From Lepturacanthus savala (Eukaryota; Chordata; Actinopteri; Scombriformes; Trichiuridae): DNA of 64,000 nucleotides. This document shows, piece after piece, positions 1 through 13,600 of this stretch. Position 1 is the first letter of the stretch; the number at the start of each line of letters is the position of its first letter. The translations under genes and the position numbers were made by a program. The stretch spans positions 878,348 through 942,347 of the forward strand of contig CM060471.1 in the NCBI GenBank assembly GCA_030544235.1. The letters are read 5' to 3'. The notes below the pieces were generated by a model. That model did no database searches. It was given only the letters and a program-made list of their open reading frames with translations, and was not told the DNA's origin.

Positions 1-2340
1 ACTGTAAAGCAAACTCTGCTCCCTGAGGTCCAAGAGATGGTCATGGAAGGAAGGAAAACATTGTGCAGTACAGCAAAGTGCTAAAAAAAGCCCACCTCCG
101 AACTTTAAAGTGTGAGAATTGACTTCAGAAGGGGGGAGGGATGTGTGTCAAAACACAAACTGTACATCTGAGCAGGTAGACAGTGAAAAACAAGGAGTCA
201 CAGGTGCTTTCTTGTAGTGGTGGGACACTATTTACGTTTCATCCCCTTGCTCTCTCATCTTGCTGTTATTTGTCAGGCTACGCAGGAGATTCTGTGTTTT
301 TATTTATTTATTTTATTTTTTTCTGAACATCCTCCAAAGTGTAGCATGGAAGTTCAACGGGTCCAGTTCGCTTCCCTGGAGCACACCGCTTTGGAGCTGC
401 TGGTGCTACGTGACATTTGTCCGGCCTCCAAAGAGAGAGATTATTCCAGAGACACGTCAGTCCCATGCCATGAAGATGATCCAAAGAAAGAACCCAGCAA
501 GCAACTGAATGCCGTTGAAACATCAATTTCACAGCATACAACTACTGCAAAACAATGAATTCCAACAAATTTAGCACTGTTGAAACTAGATATCAAGATT
601 GTATTTTGTTTAAAACACAGATGCAGCAGTTTCATGCACTAAAGGTTGCAATAAGGAAGAAACGAGAAGGAAGCAATGATTTGATCAAATTAATCAGAAA
701 AAAATATCTAGAAGTCTTGGTTATTAATAAATCTACATGTAACGATCAAAATATAGTTATTTAAATCCAGATGAAACAACAATTATAAGAAACTTAGATA
801 TACTTTCACTATTAACTAATTTCACTTCAGACCAGTTACATGTGCACATTAGAGCATGGCAAACCAATTGAAGCCCGATGGGCTCAGTCGGTTTCGGACA
901 AAAATGTAGAATATATGCTCGGACACAGGCTGGGCTCGGAGCATACGGTGAAAACACACTCTCCTTGCCTGCTCTGATGGGCTTGTGCGTTCCTTGCAGC
1001 ACTGTTGTGTGTGTAATTGGTGGATTAAACCACATAAACTTTACACACACACTAAATCCTATGTATGTTATTAATAATAGACCTATTCTTGGAAAATAGT
1101 GTGATTTGAATAGTTTCGGGCTTCCCGTGGACTCGAACACAAATATTTAATTTACATCATTCTCTGGTCGGTTTTGAGAAGAAAGCTCTGGGATGCGGGC
1201 CGGACTCGGACAGAAAACATCGGCCCGAGCCACGCCCCAGGTGTGCCAGCACAGCGAGGAGAATAGCATGTGAAGAAGTCAAGGAGTTTAAAAGGTAAGC
1301 AACTGGACTTTTTCTTTGAGCTTGAAGACGTACCATCCTGCCTTGAGATCTCATCCCAGGAATTTTAACTGCTCTTCACCATCAGAGCAGGACTCTTTCT
1401 CTGGATCATATGACCACAACGACTCTCATTCCAAGTCACACCTTGAATTGGAATGAGAGTCGTTACCACAACGACTCTCATTCACTCTCATAATGGCTTT
1501 ATTCTTAAAGTCTGTGAGCATTTTTTTCTTAACGTGACCCTAATACACCATTGTAGTTTCCATTATTCATTTATAAAAAGAAAAAAAAAAGCATATAGGA
1601 TCTCTCCATTGGATTTTGAATTATTGCTGATAATAAGCCGTTTGATAAATATAACCTCATAATATTTACACATTTTGTTTAGCAAGATAATCTCCACAGA
1701 TTTTTAAAGTGTAAATGCAGTTGCTCAGAGTAAAATGTTAGCTTTAGGCCTAACGAACTAAACCAGGCTCACATGGATTCTGTAGTCCCATTTAGACACT
1801 TGTTAGCATCAGCCCTTTTTTAATATGTGTAACAAAAAAAGCTCAAGCTTGTTTATCACAGGTGCATTAATGGACATAAGTGTTTGCATTTGTGGTAAAA
1901 ACCTGTCATTAAACATTTGTGAATAGAAAACATTTTGTGAATGGTAAGGGATTTTTTTGACAAATGTAAATCACCACCACAAATTTTCTAAATGCTTGCA
2001 GAAAACAGTGTAGCTGAACACTAATTTCAGCTATTTAACCAAAACCCATTCAAAAATCCTATTGACTCTCAAGACGAGGGAACTGAAAGTGCTAAAACTT
2101 GTTTCCCAGGTGTAAGAACTCATTACTGCAGTATTAATTTACATATTCATCAGCCAGTGTAATTACAACTTTGAGGTCAGTCACACAAATGGAGAAACAA
2201 GGGAATAACAAGGGAAAACATTTCCCCTATTCAAAACCACTGGAGGAGTTCCATGTTTGTTTCCTTGCTTGTTTCAGACATATTGATGTTTAATCTTTCT
2301 AAAAAACACTGCTGGAACAACAGAGAGGACAAGGAGCTTA
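1..2340. other. Intergenic DNA downstream of map2k6
   Basis: No gene is recognised here. The stretch is AT-rich, with a more GC-rich patch at about 860-1340 that contains repeated CCGA/GGGC-type words and no supported reading frame. The interval 1290-1500 holds a hairpin-bearing repeat also found at 38.8-39.2 kb. The open frame at 217-558 has no family resemblance and is not called as a gene. Confidence 0.5.
1290..1500 (-). repeat. Hairpin-bearing interspersed repeat, copy 1
   Basis: The stretch from about 1324 (TACCATCCTGCC...) to 1492 is the reverse complement, with few changes, of about 39000-39160. It carries overlapping inverted repeats of ACGACTCTCATTCCAA and its complement. The first part (about 1292-1330, CAACTGGACTTTTTCTTTGA) matches 38824-38856 in direct orientation, so this copy is rearranged relative to the 38.8 kb copy. 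It looks like a non-autonomous mobile repeat; the family is not identified. Confidence 0.7.
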
Positions 2341-2358
2341 ATGTGTAAAAATACCTCT

Positions 2359-2364
2359 TTTTAT
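2359..2364 (-). terminator. Candidate distal poly(A) signal AATAAA
   Basis: On the minus strand this reads CAATAAAAAG, with a pyrimidine/GT-rich stretch 25-50 nt beyond it, the usual arrangement of a cleavage signal. It could serve map2k6 if the 3' UTR is long. Sequence context only. Confidence 0.3.
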
Positions 2365-4364
2365 TGAATTTCCATCATTACAATTGCACACAATCAGTTT
2401 GAGCAATCTAAAATACTAATAGAAATTCATTGAGCTCTAAATGAACAGTCATCAGTCTTTAACAGAGGCTGTAGAGACATGTAAATATACTGAGAACTTC
2501 ACTTCCCATGGAGCAAGGACCTGTAGCCATGGTAACTGTACCCAACCCCAACCAACAGCAACAAAACACCCTCGTCCACGTACAGTAGCATCTCTGAATA
2601 CGTCTTATTCTGAAAAAACAAAAAACAAAACGAGAAAACAAACAAAAAAAACAACACAGCTTGCCCTGACACATCACCACCCCATATAAAAGAAACATGG
2701 CAACATGAGAGTCACATCCAGCTGAGCAGCAGCAGTTCACCACCTGCAACACAGAAAACACAAAGCTCCACGGGTCACAAGTCAGGTCGGAGCGTTCTCC
2801 ACCGACTCTCAAGGAACCAGAGTCACAAATGATGTGCAGCAGGGTTAAAAACAAAACCTCAGCGTGGTTCACACACAAACATCAGATTTACACTCCACAT
2901 AATTTAGCAGAGCATGTTTCATAAAGCCTTCCTCATAGGTTTTTTTCATTGATGTGCTGATGCATTTTGCAGATGAGGAACAAGATAAGTAAAATTTCCT
3001 TGTCTATATCTGACCTTCAGATACGTTAAAAAAGCAGCCTCTTGTTCCAGTAAATAGCCAGCCACCTACTGGAGGCTGCAGACGCAACAACCATAAATAT
3101 GAGCCTGTTGTTGGGCACTCAGATAAACTCCAGAGGTTAAGAGGGGAATCACGTTGGGATGTAACAATAACAGTATGTAACAGAACAGTTTCCACTCGGA
3201 CATCCTGCCCCCGTTAACCCCGAGTGACAGAGGTCTACACAGCAGGTGAGCACCAGGCTATTTGTGGCTCATGGACAGGAAATCCCACATGCAAGCAGAC
3301 TAATGAAGAAAACACTCTGACATGTACCAGAAGCTGAAATTAAAAAAAAAAAAAAAAAGAAAACCACTTTTCTGATGCAGGGTTATGGGGAGGACTGTTT
3401 TATCACACTTCTTTATTTCCCCAGGAGGAAACAGCAGCCCTGACTGGACATACAAATGCATACACACATGCATACACACAAACACACAAGCAGAATCACA
3501 CACCACACACGTGTGTATATATATATATATTCTCATTACCGCCTATTTAAAAATTGAATACGAGTCAGTGTCAGTGCTGTTAAAATAAACTGCAGATGTG
3601 GGGTTATAAGGTTCTGAGGTTCAAATACAATTTATATAAAAACGTGTCAAAACTCAAGATAACACAACCATAAATTCATTTTAATCATAATTAATTGTTG
3701 AATATAGTAAATTCTCAAATATGAGCCCAGAGTTTGGTCTATTTGGACAAACTAATTGGAATAAAACAGATTAGCAATGTCTGTGTCAATAACAGCAGTT
3801 TTGATGAATTACGTCCACATCACACAATAATATTATTCAGTATTACTACATCCACTGACTGACTGTTTATTGTTGGCATACTTATTTATGTACAGGGGAT
3901 AATCACAAAACTGAAATTTGGAAGCATGTTGTCAAATAAAGAGAAAACTAAATGTTTACTAATCAAAACTTCATAGTTGTTTTGTTTTATATGATGAGAT
4001 ATTTCAGGAGCTGCAAATAGTCAAATATATAGTTTATTTTAATGAGCTCCTGCTTGCTTCTCCACATTCATCACATTAGATGAACTGGGACACAGCTGTT
4101 GTATACTGCTCCGTTGCCACCAGTAGCAGCATTACTGGTAATGGTTTTAGGAGTGGGATCCCCACATTTTTGCACTATTTCCCTGATTGAAAGTTTTTGG
4201 CGGGAAATGTACAAGGAAATGGAGAAGTGCACAAACAAAAATGAGGAAAGTAAACATGGATGTATACAATACCGGATTTAAAATGTTGCAAGAAAAAAAA
4301 ACTCACGATATACAATGCATTTTGGTGAAAAACATTCCACAAACTTCCTTAAAAGTCAGCACTT

Positions 4365-5245
4365 CAGCCTTTATCGGAAAGTTAAAGGATGTGACTGGTG
4401 ATTTCAGGAGCTTCTTCTTGTCAACGAATCTCATATTTGGAGCCAATCCAACATGAATTTATCCACTAACATGTATTGTGTGTATCTGAAGCCTGATGAC
4501 CCATGCTGCTGGTCTGACTGACAAGTTCCTCCATCACAAACGTTTGCTGACGTTAGTTTGTTTAGAAACGGCTCCAAAGACTAACAACAGTGATCACGTC
4601 TCCAGTCTTGGGAGAATAGTTCCTTGTAAGGAGATGGTGCTTCACATCTTCTGTCATACACACGACTACTCTCCCAAGACTGAAAACGGGATTGCTGCTA
4701 TTAGTCTTTGGAGCAGCTTCTGAACAAAATAACAAGACCAAAGTCTTCATAATGAAGGAACATGTCTCCCACTGTAGCACTGGAACTCAATGATGTGTCT
4801 CTTGCTGTTTTTTTCTTGATACCTACACCCACACACACATACAGTAATAACAGATGTGGTTCAGTGACAAAACTGGCACATGATGTAACCCTAAAAACCT
4901 GGCAGAAGATAGTTTAACTCTCTAAAAAAGGTTTTAAAAAATAAGAACACATGCTATTTGACATTTTATGTGAAAAGAATTGCACAAAATCATGACTTTT
5001 GTTTTAAAAAATGATACAAATGGAGTTTTAAATAACAAGAACACAAAATACACATTTATAGATACCTGATGAATGCTGAATAAAACTATTTTAAAACATT
5101 TTCGACTTTCTCATCTTGCCAAACATTATTTGTCACTGATCTGTTGGTTTGGCTCCAAACATGAGATTTGTTGACAATAAGAAAAAAAGTGAAAATCACC
5201 AGTCATATCCATTAAGGGTCCTGAAACTTCTGAAAGGCTTATAAT
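4365..5245. mobile_element. Fold-back / MITE-like element with long terminal inverted repeats
   Basis: About 85-90 bp at 4365-4455 (containing GACTGGTGATTT and TTTGGAGCCAATCC) recurs inverted at 5150-5245 (GGTTTGGCTCCAAACATGAG ... AAATCACCAGTC). Inside, 4550-4740 is itself a near-palindrome centred near 4642, with arms carrying CTCCAAAGACTAA and its complement and CCAGTCTTGGGAGA and its complement. No transposase is encoded. Consistent with a non-autonomous DNA transposon; family unknown. Confidence 0.65.
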
Positions 5246-8200
5246 GGAAAAGAGACAGACAGAGAGAGTGTTGAGTTTCTATTAGCAAACAGCAGCATGT
5301 ATATTTAAATATAAATAGCTTCGTAAGGGGAAAACAGACCAATAGAGAATTTAGAGTACCACAATTTCAATTAAAAAACTCAAAACCGCATATTGCCACA
5401 CTCTCTCAACAAAGCCAAAAGAGCCTCTCTTTAAACTAAAATAATGACCTTTGACGGCCTTAGTGACATTTCCTTAGAGTCATCCATGTGACTCAGTCAG
5501 CCACGGCTCCTCGCTACAGTGCAAAACATCAGAGCAACATGCAGTGTCAGTGTGTCCCAGAGATGAGGAACTGGAGGACAAAACCAGTGTTAGAGCATCA
5601 TTCACATAGACCGAGCAGATGGAAAAATGCATCATTAGGCACTTGAAACAGCCACAAATAGTACACACACCGAAATAATTCAATGCTTACGACAGCATAT
5701 ATGTGTTGATGAAGGAAAGAGGAGTGTCCTATATTTATAGCACAGGTGTGATGTCAAGAGCATGTGGATGAGTTTCTGATCAAAGCAGCAGGACGTCGCC
5801 TCCTCAGAGACTCCAGGCTGAGCCCTGCCTCAGCTACTCCAACTCTTTGGTTGCATTAAATCAGAGAAAACAATGCTGATATCTGAGAAGCAAAGCAGAT
5901 GCTGGTCCACCACTCATCATGAGTTCCGCCCGGTCAAAAAAAAAGTGTAAGAAAAATACAACGGATCCTAACTGTGCCTAAATGACCATTTTTTGGTTCT
6001 GCAAAGAAAAGTAGGACGTAAACTTCACTAATTTCATCATGCAAAAAACACAACACTAGTATATTTCCATCTTTGGCACAGTAATGTGCTAATGAGGGAG
6101 CCCTTAATGTTGTTATTATAGTGACTGACAGTGAGTTTGGTCTGGCACGCTACCCTCTGACTCACCAGCACTACAAAGGAAGTGTTAGAAACGTGGCAAC
6201 AAGGGATGCACGTAAGAGGAAATGCTGCTGTGTGTCACCTGCCTTTCCAGTAGACTTGGCCGTGGTGACATGTTTGGTAACATGACGGGAGGATCTGATG
6301 GAGGAGGGCTGACAGTTAGAGAACGGCAAGTGAAGACAGAAGGAAGCTGTAGAAGTAACACTACAAAGAACTGTGAGGAATCCCTTTGTGGATGGTAAAG
6401 TGGGTTTGGATCTGAGCCCTGCAGCAGCACAGTATTGGATGTGAAAGGTGAGGAGGAGGTCGCAAGTCTGCTACAAAACAGGAAACTCCCCACTAAACAT
6501 TTCTTTAAAAGACAGAGTGGGAAGTACTGGAATAAAGGACAAAAGAGTTTTCTTGGGATGAAGTGTACAACCTGCAGAAGTTTGTTAAAAGACAAATCTG
6601 AAATTTAGGATTAAATTTCAAGTATATTTGAATCTTTGAAGACACTATCTTGAGTATTTTTATGTAATCCTGTAGACCAGATGGTCTTTTTGACACTAAC
6701 ATGTCAAAGTAAAGCATTCAATTCTACACATAGTGGCTTTAATGATTTTTTAATAAAAAATAATTTTCCTAAAAAAAAAAAAAAAATCAAAATTGTAAAT
6801 TAGCGGCTGTTTACCACAGCATTTTGCTCGGGTAAACCATAGCATCAGAAAAGCATGTTTTTCTTTTCTTTATTTAGAGCAGCGCTCCACATCTAGCAGG
6901 CGGCTCCACTTCCATCCACATCCAGTATCCCGTTTCCTTCCTTTCCTTGTCTCTCTACTATCAATAAAGGCATGAAAACCCAAAACATACACTTAAGAAG
7001 AATTATTTAAAGTTGCACTAATTCATATTTTTTATATAACTAAAGGTTTGAATGTGAATGGTCTCAATTTGGAGCCTAATCATTAGTTTCATTATCAATT
7101 CAACTGTCAATTTTTTCCTTGTTTCTTTGCTTTGGTCTATAAAAATTTCCAATCAGTGAAATAAATGCGTTCATTGTTTATCAAAGCCCAAGGTGATGTC
7201 CTCAAATACTGACTTTTTTCCTGGAAACAACCCACATAAAGGATTTTAACTGAATAAAAGTCATATTTGAAAGGATGTTATCAAAGAATCAGGATTCAAA
7301 ATGACATTAAGAAAATAGTGATTATTATCATTGCAGCTTCACTGGATCTCAGCTCTAACAAGCATTGTTGCATTGTTGTCATTTAGAGGTCCAGGACTCA
7401 ACTATTTGGTCTCAGTGCTCTCAATAAAAAATCTGATCAAAGCAGCTTTAAAGTTTCTGTTTTTGAATGTTGGTACTTTTAGTATCTATACTTTGTTATT
7501 AAAAAGGTACAGTGTGTAAGAACACATGCCAGAAATGGAATAGAATATTTAGAAGTATGTTTTAATTAATATATAATTCAATCAACATAATAATTGCTGT
7601 GTTTTTATTCCCATAGATTGAGATGTTCTCATCTACATGTTGCACTGCCATGTTTCTACGGCAGCCCAGAAGAGACAATGGCTCTAGAGACAAACACTCC
7701 CATTTTTTCAAGATTGCTGTAGGTTGTTTTACATGTTTAGATTCTCTCACCACTAGATGCTGCCAGAAACTTTACATAAACAATTACAAGCCTTTTGACA
7801 TCAATTTTTTAAGGGTTTGTTCTATATTTTGGACTGTTAGGCATCATGTTTTTAAGGTTTTGGTTGTACAATCTGCTCAGTTGTCCAATACCATAAAGAT
7901 CAAAAAGTTGATTCTAATCAATCAATACATAACTGCATTTATATGTTTGTGTATTTTTTCATAGTGCTACTGTCCTTCAAAGTCCTGGATAGTGGATCAG
8001 TCCAAAGGGCTGAACAGTGGGTGGGAAAAGGCTGAATGTAATAGTCAATCATTGGAAGTCGCAGCAGATTCCAATCATCTCTGTCTACATTTCTATGACT
8101 GACTGAGCCTAAACAACAATCAAACAGCTGCAGTAAAGCTAAAGGAGAGCCAACAACAACAGATACGACAACATCAAACATCATAACCCAGCAACAAAAC

Positions 8201-8448
8201 ATTTATAGGCAAGAAGATGATGCAAATTCTCCAAATGTGACAACACCTGGCCATCATGCAACATACTGTACTGCAGGTTTCCTATTGTGACATTAGAGTA
8301 GTAGTAGAGCAACTTCCAATCCAAAGAAAGAAAGGAGAAGAAAGAAAAGAAGCAAGACCAGAGATCAGCACTGAGGAAAAATACTGATGAACTGGAGCTC
8401 AATCAGTAAAGTGATGAAAGCAAACAGGAAGTGGATGACAGCATACAA

Positions 8449-8450
<2 letters not shown>

Positions 8451-8526
<76 letters not shown>
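8451..8526. repeat. (GT)n microsatellite
   Basis: Uninterrupted GT dinucleotides over about 76 bp, followed by a G-rich tract. Open frames read across it are dinucleotide artefacts. Confidence 0.98.
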
Positions 8527-8528
<2 letters not shown>

Positions 8529-9294
8529 GAAGGGGGAGGGGGGGCAGACATACATGCTTCATCATTGTTAAAATGGTTAAAACACAATTTTTCCTTAGTT
8601 ATTTTCTATAGAGGCACATAGAAGGTTCACAGGTTACATTTTTAAAAGCGTTCACGTGTTTGAACCAAGAGGACGACACGACAAAAACACACACAACATA
8701 CAACTACATACACAGCCCACACACACACACTCTAATGTAATGGAGGGTCAAGTTTTCAGAGGGAAAACACCAGTTGTAATAAATAAGAAAAACTGCAGTA
8801 AATATATTTGGGAAGGCGGATTCCTGGATCTAAATAATAACAATAATTCATATAATATTATTAATAAGAATACAAATAGTAATATTATCCAGTTCTTTTC
8901 TTTTCATGTTGAACATGGAGCAGAGAGGCTTGTGTTGGCTCAGTACAGAAAACAAGACTATAGGCAAACCTCTCACACAACTGACCACAATATCAACACA
9001 CACACCTCACTTACTGTGTGTGTCATGCAGGGCTGCATGAGTGATCCGATTTAACTCACCATTTTAGCATTTAGACAACGTTGTGTCCTGATTTGCATTA
9101 ATGGGGAGCTTTAAATGTTCCCAGACTCATGTCAATAAAAGTGACAAAACCCTGTTTCCTGTCATCAAGCAGAAATCAAGCTAAACATTATTTTTGTGAG
9201 ACAGATAAAACAAAGTGCTGAAACCACCTCGTACAACGTGTCAAGACATCCACATTTTTATATTACAATATTGTCCAGCTGAAATATTGTATTG

Positions 9295-9443
<149 letters not shown>

Positions 9444-9999
9444 TCATTCCAGAAAACCTGCAGTTTTTATAGGAGTTTGTTACAGATATGTGGAGCATAT
9501 CTGGAACAAATATGCTGTAAAAAAAATCTGATATTGTGATATAATATAACTGGCGTAAGACAGGAAGGAATATCTCATTAAAAAGAAAACATTACTCTCA
9601 GAATAAGTGAGAGAGATTATCCCAACTCCAGATTGTGAATTTAATCCATAATCATGCAGCCCTACAAACACACCCATACACATATATCATGAATCAGGGC
9701 ACAAATACACACACGCATGCACGCGCGCACGCACACACACAGACAGCCAGAGCATGTAGTAGACCTCTACTGTAATTAAGGGGAAGCAGTTGAAGTGTGG
9801 TACCTATTTGTGACCACTGGGGGGAGGGACATGGAGTGAGGCTGTACATCGCAGTATCATCAGACTCTACAACTGTTCTCACTGGCCATCTTTACCCACA
9901 CATATTCTGTACATGCAGTCAATTAATAATCCAATGCAACACGTGACACGCTTGAATATACAAACGTTTAGGTTATACATACATATCATTATATCATTT

Positions 10000-10003
<4 letters not shown>

Positions 10004-10083
<80 letters not shown>
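10004..10083. repeat. (TA)n microsatellite
   Basis: About 80 bp of pure TA within 500 bp of the map2k6 stop codon, followed by an A run. It would form an A+U hairpin if transcribed in the 3' UTR. Confidence 0.98.
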
Positions 10084-10089
<6 letters not shown>

Positions 10090-10518
10090 AAATCTGCTCC
10101 CCTTTTCCCCTTTTCAGCAAAAGAAAAAGAAAGAAAAAAAGCTCAGCGTTGACCATGATGACGGTAAAACTCCATATACTGTCAACTCGCTGACTAATAA
10201 CAATATTTAAGTAGTAGGCGATGCACAAAGTTGAGACAGACGTAACCTAAGAGGGAGTTTTTGCATACAGACATCTTGAATTATTCCATATTAGGAGTGA
10301 GGGAAACCAGTAGAAGCCGAGTCTTCCCTCTGTCTCCCTGTCACACATGTAGAAGGGGACATGGACACGGAGGTGGGAGCTCCTCGTCCTGCTCCGTCCA
10401 GGCTTCTTCCTCTGGGCTCCCTGTCTGTCGTGTTTCTGGAGGGAGGGGTGAGAGTATGGTGAGACAGAAAGGAGGAGGGGGGCTGCGATTGGTGCGTTTT
10501 TGTGTGTTTGTTGTAATA

Positions 10519-10524
10519 TTTATT
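10519..10524 (-). terminator. Candidate proximal poly(A) signal AATAAA
   Basis: AATAAA on the minus strand about 52 nt after the map2k6 stop codon. If used it would give a very short 3' UTR. The downstream region contains few GT-rich words, so it is a weak candidate compared with the site near 2360. Confidence 0.25.
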
Positions 10525-10575
10525 TTTCTTCTTCTCAACAGGTTCCACTCCTCTCTCCTATGCCAGAGCGGCTGT

Positions 10576-10653
10576 TCAGTCCCCCAGGATGACTTTTACA
10601 AAGCTAGCCACGTCGGTTTCTTTGGCCTCGTGGGCGGTGAAGAAGGGATGTAG
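10576..10653 (-). CDS. map2k6: map2k6 coding exon 12 (stop codon)
   Basis: 78 nt, residues Leu310 to Asp334 and TGA at 10578-10576. It contains HPFFTAHEAKETDVASFVKV and then ILGD at the C-terminus, which is the DVD-like docking region recognised by upstream MAP3Ks. The acceptor is CCTCCTCAG. Leu310 replaces the Gln usual in ELMQHPFF of mammalian MKK6. The 3' UTR continues to lower coordinates. Confidence 0.96.
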   Translation of the reverse strand, partial: LHPFFTAHEAKETDVASFVKVILGD

Positions 10654-13600
10654 CTGAGGAGGGAAGAAATATTCATTCATTTTGTGACTGGAGTGTCATC
10701 CGCTCAGTGTTGTGAGGTACTGAAGCATCACAGCCTTCAGCCACTCAGACATATTGGTCCAATGGCACCCTCCAGTGTTTCATGAGAAATATTACAACTT
10801 TCATACAGGCACATTTTTGGATACTGAACATTGAAACATGTTTTTCTTGCTGTTATGATTTCTTTTGTTTATACTGACTTTTAGAATAGTGCAGTTACAA
10901 TGACTGTAAATGTGACTTTAAAAGCCCAGATACTTCTTGCTCAAAATGAGGACTGTGGATTTTGTCCTCCATCATTGGCCTTCTGATGGTCAGTGTGAAC
11001 CAGGCACAGCCTAATGTTTTAAATTATGGCATTCAATGACCAAAGTTAATACTGTTTGGCTTCCTTTGGCAGTCTCCAAGTGGTAGAAATGACAGATGGC
11101 ATGGAAGGATAATGAAATAGTGTTTTTAGTTTAGTTTTTTAGTTTAGTTTTTTAGTTTTTAGTTTTTAGTATAATCTGGCTGGATTATTATTTCCTTAAA
11201 CTGTTTGCAGGGCAAGGGAGAGACTGACTGCTGGATGAGCTAGATTGAATTTAACTAACAGAGAGAGAGAGAGAGCTGTCAATCCACCAGCTGGTCTCAA
11301 CAGAAACAGTTTACTGGCAATAAAGCCTCAGGCAGGTAGGAATGTTCAGCTCTACCTATAATATTGCCTGCACAATATATAAAAATTGATAATAAAAGTC
11401 GAGTAAATACATGTTCATTCTGGTCATTTAGGATGGGCCAGGTATAACAGGGGTGGGTCCAGGCCCCGTTAGCCCCACCCACAACACAATACCTGGTATG
11501 AACAGGAGGAATCACTACAGCAAGAAAAACCTGTTTTCAATGTTGAGTTGGGTTCCTGGTTTCATACAGATATGGGAAATTGACAGAAGGATAATTACAA
11601 TAATAGGACACTCACCATGAGTTCTGTGTATGTCGGCCGCTCTTTGGAAACTTTCTTTAAGCTGCAGAGACATAAAAACATCAGAATCCATCCACAACAA
11701 ACATCACCAACACCACCAGGATGTCAAACTCCTTGATTGAGGAATGTGATCCATGATTCTGATTCTGAGTTTTCCAAGGAATTAATCTTTATGCACTAAA
11801 ATATCTGCCTTAACTGCTGGTAAATTAACGTTGGTCATTCTGTTCATTGTTTCCTCTTCACAGACATAATTAAGATTGTTTTTCAATAGTTAAGCCACAT
11901 TGCTAAGTTCCACATCAGATTATAGAACATACTGCAGCAACAGCCCTGCCAGTTTAAAGTGAGTAAGATCAGTACTAGAGCTGCAACAATTAGTCAATTA
12001 ATCAATTAGTTGCTATTATATTCATTACACAGATTTTGATCAATTAATTGATTTGAGTCATTTTTAAGGGGAAAATGTCTAAATTCTCTGGTTCCAGCTG
12101 ATTATTTCCTGGTTTCTTTAGTTTCTATAATAGTAAACTGATGATCTTTGGGTTGTGGACTGTTTGTCTGGACAAAAAAAGATATTTTAGGTTGAATCTT
12201 CATCTTTGGGGAAACAGTGATTGGTATTTATGAACCAAACATAAAAGTAGTTTTTAGATGCAGCCCCAATCAGTGCTCATCAGGAATACTCATTCAACAA
12301 ATTAGCCCATCAAAACAAAGTAACTTAGGTTACTGACAGGTTTTCTTATCATACAGGGAGAACAAATATATTAAGAAAAACACAAACTAATAAATAAACA
12401 TAAATAAATAAAACTAAAAAATATGTATTATACATATAGGGATAGAGTGAATAGTAGTGGAGTGGGTAGTGTTGCCTCACAGCAAAAAGGTCACAGGTTC
12501 AAGACCTTGAGCTGGGACCTTTCTTATTTCTTATGAGCTGGATTAAAGTTAAACCTTCATTGAGAAGTCTGCTTCTAAACTAAGCAGTGTGGAGTGTGCG
12601 TGGAGTCGTTTTTCCCTTTTCCTTTTTTCACTCTTCAGTAAGCCTTTCTTTTTTTTTCCAGGAGACATTCTGACATGTCATGGTGGCAAAATGAAGATAA
12701 TGAAGATAATAACACTCTCAACCCAGATCCCTTCATCTTCCCCAACAGTCTTCTTCTTCAGCTGCTTTGGTTTCAGGGTGCTGGTATTGTGCACACTGGA
12801 TCAAGATAACGGAACACGGATATTACCATGAGATGAATACATGAGCAAGGGACAGTAAGGGACTACCAGCACCAAGAAATTAAAGCAGCTGTAAAGGATC
12901 CGTCAGAAACATACAGCTGAACTATTGTGCCCTTTAATTACATTTTAGCATCTCTCAGCGCATTGGTTTAGTCTCGTTTGAACAGAAAATTTACTGTTTC
13001 GGTTCAGTGCTTCCACCTGCGTTTTTATCATTGGTTTTAAGTGAAAATGCTGAAAACAGCAGAAAGAGCTAACCAAGTGAAACATTTTTCTCCTAAAGAG
13101 ACAAATACTTGTTCTATTTGCTGGAGACTAAAGCAGAGCTAAAAGAAGAGTGGATATCAGATTTGATTTTGCATTTGACACTTGATTTCAATTGGATACT
13201 CATGCTGTTTAGACCTGCTTAATGTGTAAACAAGGGATTTGTAGATTTCAACAAGTTCAATTAGGACCATCATAAATGCAGTTTGAGACCAATTCCACAT
13301 CCTTATGGAAAAGGAGTCCCAGAATTCCTTGCAAAGTAAATGTGTAGTGTAATGTTTGATTACAGAGTCACACATGAATCCATCTGCTTATAACATCAGT
13401 TTCAGTGAAACACCGAACACCCTTTCAGCATCAAAATATTCAAACACACTATTCAACATTCACTTTCCAGTTAAACAACCAAATATGAGTGATGAGCATG
13501 ACATTTGAAAAACAAAACACTTTTTGCATTGCATAACGGTTTGTTTAGAGATTGTGTTGCACTGTACAATTAGAATTATTCACCAGAAAAATGTGCCATA

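Noticed and set aside
217..558. 113-codon open frame near the left edge
   Set aside because: No domain, no splice-site support and no resemblance to a known protein; several overlapping frames of similar length occur there.
10261..10653. 130-codon plus-strand frame over the last map2k6 exon
   Set aside because: Antisense to exon 12 and the 3' UTR; low-complexity Ser/Gly-rich translation.
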